64,000 nt of DNA from Polyangium spumosum (GTDB lineage: Bacteria; Myxococcota_A; Polyangia; Polyangiales; Polyangiaceae). Shown here one piece after another: positions 62,601-64,000 of this stretch (position 1 is the first letter of the stretch; every line of letters starts with the position of its first letter). The notes under the pieces were generated by a model. That model was not told the origin of the DNA. It ran no database searches and was given only the letters and a program-made list of their open reading frames with translations. The DNA lies in assembly GCF_009649845.1 (NCBI RefSeq), contig NZ_WJIE01000002.1:968483-1032482 (forward strand), written 5' to 3'. The position numbers and the translations under genes were made by a program.

Positions 62601-64000
62601 GGACGGCGAGCTGGAGTTTTTGGGCCGCATCGACCACCAGGTGAAGGTCCGCGGATTCCGGATCGAGCTCGGTGAGATCGAGGCGGCGCTCGCTACGCAC
62701 CCGTTGGTGCGCGCTTGCGTGGTGGTGGCCCGAGAAGACGTGTCGGGCGACAAGCGGCTGGTGGCGTACGTCGAGGCTGCCGAGCAGGCGTGGTCGCCGA
62801 GCGCATTGCGGGATCACCTGGGAGCGACGCTGCCGGAGTACATGGTCCCCTCTGCGTTCGTGCGTCTGACGGCGCTGCCGCTGAATCCAAGCGGCAAAGT
62901 GGACCGAAAGGCGCTGCCGTCGCCCGAAGCGACGCGCGGCGCGGAGGCCTCGTACGTGGCGCCGCGGACCGAGACGGAGCGCGCGCTCGTGGCCATCTGG
63001 GAAGAGCTGCTCGAGGTGCGGCCCATCGGCGCGCACGACGACTTCTTCCTGCTCGGCGGCCATTCGCTTCTGGCAATACGTGTCGTGTCCGCGGTGAAGG
63101 CGAGACTCGGCCTCGAGCTGACCGTGGCCACCCTGTTCCAGCAATCGACGGTGGCGTCCCTGGCGGCGTCGCTGGAGGGAATGGCGCAGCGACCGGCGCC
63201 GATGGCCGTCCTTTCTCCCGCCCCGCGCGGCGCGACCGATTCCGCATATACCGACCTCTCGGGGACCGAGCGGCGACTCTGGTTGGTCGACAAACTCTCG
63301 CCCGAGGCGCTGTCGTACCAGGTCCCGCAGATGTTCGTCCTGCGAGGCGCGCTGTCGGAGCCGGCGCTGCGCCAGAGCGTGACGTTGCTCGCGGAGCGGC
63401 AGGAGATTCTGCGCACGACATTTCCCGAGGTGGACGGCGTGCCCAGGCGGGTGGTGGCCGAGAGCGTATCGATTCCGGTGCGTATAGAGGACGTCTCGGC
63501 GCTGCCCCAAGCGTCGCGAGAAGCCGCCCTGCGCGCGCTCCTGGAGGCCGAGATCGGGGTTCGTTTCGACCTCGAATCCGGACCGCTGACGCGGGTGCTC
63601 GTGGTGAGCATGGCGGCCGAGCACCATGTCGTGCTCGTCCTGCAGCACCACATCATCGCGGACGAATGGTCCAGCGGCGTGCTGCTCTCCGAGCTCTCGC
63701 GCCTGTACGAGGCGTGCAGCCGCGGCGAATCTGCGCGTTTGCCGCCGCTTTCGTACCAGTTCGCCGATTATGCCCAGGCCGAGCAGGAGGGGCTCACGGA
63801 AGGCGGCTTCGGGGCGTCGCGAGCGTACTGGAAGGACAAACTTGCGGGCGTGCCGCGGCTCCAGTTGCCGTTTCTTCGCCCCGCCTCGGAGGGCGGCCCG
63901 GGCCCCGAAGCCAGCGTGAGGCTCCGCATTCCCCCGCATGCGAGCAATGCGCTTTCCGCGCTCGCGCGTGACCGCGGCTGTACGCCGTTCATCGCGTGGT
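53611..64000 (+). CDS. Nonribosomal peptide synthetase, 3'-truncated by the window
   Basis: The frame is open from the ATG at 53611 (ATG 53617 also possible) to the edge, 3463 codons. It begins with a 40-residue basic leader and no condensation domain, so it looks like an initiation enzyme. Domains by approximate residue: A1 42-533, T1 550-610 (Ser583), C2 640-1090, A2 1102-1590, T2 1604-1665 (Ser1637 in GGDS), E 1688-2130 (HHLVVDG, EGHGRE), C3 2158-2590 (HHILSDG), A3 2612-3105, T3 3120-3180 (Ser3152), C4 from 3213 to the edge. By alignment to PheA, the A1 and A3 pockets both read DVWHFSLIDK, one residue from the EntF serine code. A2 reads roughly DGIFTASIFK, unassigned. E should give a D-residue at position 2, matching a D-accepting C3. 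The product is unknown and starts Ser-D-X-Ser. Confidence 0.93.
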   Translation, partial: MSMHDESRGVRRQDAGSQGDFVTRRNDKAEPVRPRRRLPLPIHELFQEQAARTPDAVALVFAEQELTYRELDQRSNQLAHHLRALGVGPEVRVGLCVERSLEMMVGLLGILKAGGAYVPLDPGYPRDRLAFMLEDARPAVLLIQERLEGRLPAHEVVTVHLDAGAPPWQEQPLTPPDVPVGPDNAIYVIYTSGSTGRPKGVLNTHRGLENRLRWMQRAYGLRASDAVLQKTPLSFDVSGWELWWPLLEGARMVIAAPEGHKDPRYLAALIEERGVTVAHFVPSMFGVFLAATEPRERAPLRLVFASGEALAAHLRASWYAGSKGELHNLYGPTEAAIDVTSHACRPEEEGPVPIGRPIDNTRTYVLDDDLRPVPVGVEGELYLSGVQLARGYLNRPELTAERFVPDPFSPEAGARMYRTGDLSRWREDGELEFLGRIDHQVKVRGFRIELGEIEAALAMHPSVRDCVVVAREDASGDKRLVAYVAAAEEAWAPRVLREHLGATLPEYMVPSVFVRLTALPLNPSGKVDRKALPAPEMTRSTAETPYLAPRTETERALVAIWEELLQVQPIGVRDNFFQLGGHSLLTFRLVSAVEARLGGALSVATVFRHPTIEALSALWDTRAEPPALAPPIRLSLRAEGEAPHEGLSGTERRTWFLEKLSPEARSYQIPHVFQVASALSAAALHESVRALALRHEILRTTYPEVDGTPRRRVSDEVAIPIRVEDVSSLPEAERDAALRALLAAEVETRFDLERGPLTRVLAVKTAADRHVVVVHQHHIITDEWSWGLLLAELTSLYEASRRGETAALLPLPYHYSDYARAERLALAGDGLAASRVYWRHALSGVPRLDLPIVSPPSGAGAGPEGCVTLHLSAETSRRMQALSHESGATPFMAWYAALSAVLARYSRQTDFGLGAVLANRQVAGTEAMLGFFTNTVVLRTDLSGDPTFAELISRARRTSLDAYEHQALPFDVVVQDQGLSRQAGENPLFDVTFFEVSPPTTGAAAGWYPLLGAVPEGVTTAKNALAVTLRHGAEGTVVEVLYDTRRVSRTAAERLCGHLRTLVTDAAAHPDKRLSDLELLTKEETEKLAAWNDTPEVDPAATCIHELIAEQAAKAPGAVALEQDGQQLTYGEFEAQANRLAHHLRSLGVGPEVRVALCVERSFDMVVGLVGILKAGGAFVPLDPAYPADRLSLLLSEAHAPVLLTHESLEDRFTAPGVTVVRLDADAPQWASQPATPPESGVGPEHANYVVFTSGSTGKPKPVVNEHRGLAARVVLQREEFVIHPSDRVLQSAAVAFDGAIIDWMISLCNGATCVLPGNAYGPVEGLAECLDNRGITVSFIPPAVLRVLSCRAPHLRHITLAGDTISPALVAPWAKGRRVLNSYGPTEFSIFGAQAYFDPERPERFSIGRPVHGVRIHVLDGAKRPVPIGMAGELHLAGVGLARGYLNRPGMTAERFIPDPFSKEPGARMYCTGDLARWNEDGELEFVGRVDHQVKIRGFRVETGEIEATLSAHAAVTSCVVVAREDAPGDKRLVAYVVAKDGAPAAGALREHLRSRLPDYMIPSAFVSLDALPLSPNGKVDRKRLPAPEETQQAMEAAYAAPRTEVERVLAEIWSEVLRAAPVGIHDNFFALGGDSILAIQVVGRAKRAGLHSTVRDMFIHQTVAGLAQAVRSSSAALAEQGAVTGRASLTPSQQWFLSKDPEEIHHFNQAMMWMPSSTLSPEILAEALHVVLQQHDALRLRYHRAEPGWVQSHAEEVALPLERVDLSAVPSSARKAAVQDVADTLQGGLSLFTGPVARAAWLDLGEEGTRLLLVVHHLVVDGVSWRILHEDLERACEARLARQPPTLVAKTTSFRQWSERLAAFVAGGGLSEEIGYWQAQCARGVAPLPLDREAAPGTVGESITVDVELSAEETRALLHDVSAAYRTEINDVLLSALASALSAFCKTNTICVILEGHGREALINDVDVSRTVGWFTAMFPVWLTVPGSDDPAALLKGIKEQLRSVPSRGVGYGWLRYAHPDEGVRASLSIDSPVVFNYLGQLDMASQGRGLLGPADESTGRSTSPRMRLWHTLAVNGGVWQGRLRFEWTYSPAAHDASTVERLAARFVASLRQLIAHCTSGEVFGYTPSDFSLARLEQGTLDQLFGRVRDVESVYPLSPLQAGLLFHALREPESPTYTVQLALELGGEVDAAALESAWKTVFARHSVYRTSFLWQEVPEPLQVVRRRVSFSMPTYDWSSLDAAEAEARWEALQREERAAGFDFTRAPLARVALVRGPGGRTWMLKTTHHILSDGWSMPVVLGELQAAYAALRGGGKLVLPEPAPYERYIAWLATRDEQASSAFFSAYLAGVEEPTLLPFPPPAATPAGATREHAKRDTSLTAAETEELTAFARRHGLTVNTVVQGALAQILGRHVGRTDVVFGMTTSGRSAPVPGIERMVGLFINTLPLRARWSGAEGVVEWLERLQAEQADLRAHEATPLYEVQRSSAVGGGRALFDTLLVFENYPVDEAAQRADVLPIVSFRSYEQTSYPLAIAVVVSKTLDLQWMWDPTALREGDVERLWGHLRTLLLDMVAHPDKPISELDLLTEAEHGQLAAWNATAAAPPEKCIHKLFEEQAARTPDAVALVFAEQELTYRELDRRANQLAHHLRALGVGPEVRVGLCVERSLEMMVGLLGILKAGGAYVPLDPGYPRDRLAFMLEDARPAVLLTQERLEGRLPAHEFVTVHLDAGAAPWQEQPITPPDVGVGPDNAIYVIYTSGSTGRPKGVLNTHRGVDNRLRWMQRAYGLNTSDAVLQKTPLSFDVSGWELWWPLLEGARMVIAAPEGHKDPRHLAALIEERGVTVTHFVPSMFGVFLAATEPRERASLRLVFTSGEALPSHLRDSWYAGSQGELHNLYGPTEAAIDVTSHACRPEEEGPVPIGRPIDNTRTYVLDDDLRPVPVGVAGELYLSGVQLARGYLNRPELTADRFVPDPYSPEAGARMYRTGDLSRWREDGELEFLGRIDHQVKVRGFRIELGEIEAALATHPLVRACVVVAREDVSGDKRLVAYVEAAEQAWSPSALRDHLGATLPEYMVPSAFVRLTALPLNPSGKVDRKALPSPEATRGAEASYVAPRTETERALVAIWEELLEVRPIGAHDDFFLLGGHSLLAIRVVSAVKARLGLELTVATLFQQSTVASLAASLEGMAQRPAPMAVLSPAPRGATDSAYTDLSGTERRLWLVDKLSPEALSYQVPQMFVLRGALSEPALRQSVTLLAERQEILRTTFPEVDGVPRRVVAESVSIPVRIEDVSALPQASREAALRALLEAEIGVRFDLESGPLTRVLVVSMAAEHHVVLVLQHHIIADEWSSGVLLSELSRLYEACSRGESARLPPLSYQFADYAQAEQEGLTEGGFGASRAYWKDKLAGVPRLQLPFLRPASEGGPGPEASVRLRIPPHASNALSALARDRGCTPFIAW
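53736..55290 (+). repeat. NRPS A-T duplication, copy 1
   Basis: DNA encoding A1 and the start of T1 is nearly identical to 61446-63000 (offset about 7710 bp, with a small indel near the end). Within it, 53834-54032 is 199 bp of perfect identity to 61544-61742. Both copies predict serine. Confidence 0.9.
61446..63000 (+). repeat. NRPS A-T duplication, copy 2
   Basis: Second copy of the A-T block, encoding A3 and the start of T3. Differences from copy 1 are scattered and mostly synonymous or conservative, and they cluster outside the 199-bp identical core at 61544-61742. The condensation domains that follow the two copies (C2, C4) are also related but more diverged. Confidence 0.9.

Noticed and set aside
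61552..63939. 795-codon open frame antisense to the NRPS
   Set aside because: The plus strand encodes intact A, T and C domains. The reverse frame is Arg/His-rich with no family motif.

Overview
The window is very GC-rich and gene-dense. It has the hallmarks of a large-genome predatory or soil deltaproteobacterium of the Myxococcota, most like Polyangium/Sorangium relatives: a Ser/Thr kinase fused to a STAND ATPase and a WD40 propeller, an FHA-headed sigma-54 activator, a PAS-rich hybrid histidine kinase, many lipoproteins with proline-rich tails, and a large nonribosomal peptide synthetase (NRPS). The genus is inference. I see no rRNA, tRNA, CRISPR array or complete insertion sequence.

Layout. 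1-2869: tail of an unknown gene, a Tat-exported DUF1501 protein and, beyond a strong terminator, a convergent S37-like serine-peptidase lipoprotein. 2999-10979: a two-component system divergent from a complete RND efflux operon (adaptor, pump, outer-membrane factor). 11087-19152: small membrane and hypothetical proteins, a POT peptide transporter, an AdoMet decarboxylase, a beta-barrel protein, and an SDR/hotdog pair. 19085-23643: hybrid kinase, ThiS/MoaD-like protein with a BNR-propeller partner, Cys-rich lipoprotein. 23707-28458: divergent sucA and pgi. 28460-33116: three tandem paralogous Pro-rich envelope proteins, an S41-type lipoprotein, and small envelope genes. 33167-38036: ppx, three tandem XRE-type regulators, an alpha/beta hydrolase. 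38078-44147: a regulatory PTS cluster, lptB - hpf - ptsN - hprK - rapZ - ptsH - ptsI, in which the last four junctions are all 4-bp ATGA overlaps. 44366-44731: gene debris. 44732-50856: the kinase-STAND-WD40 protein followed by the FHA sigma-54 activator. 50862-64000: a multicopper oxidase facing away from an mbtH-like gene and an NRPS that runs off the window.

How they may work together. The most interesting region is 44.7-64 kb. A Ser/Thr kinase sits directly upstream of a sigma-54 activator that carries a phosphothreonine-reading FHA domain instead of a receiver. Beyond a convergent multicopper oxidase, the 472-bp divergent intergenic region (52803-53274) holds two outward-facing sigma-54 (-24/-12) promoter matches, one for the oxidase and one for mbtH-NRPS. 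Between them lies a tandem/inverted repeat placed where an enhancer would sit. I infer a kinase -> FHA activator -> sigma-54 circuit controlling both the oxidase and the peptide pathway. The NRPS order is A(Ser)-T-C-A(?)-T-E-C-A(Ser)-T-C..., and its first and third A-T units are a recent duplication with a 199-bp stretch of perfect DNA identity.

Starts were chosen by ribosome-binding site, signal peptide and family length. Several are uncertain and are flagged.
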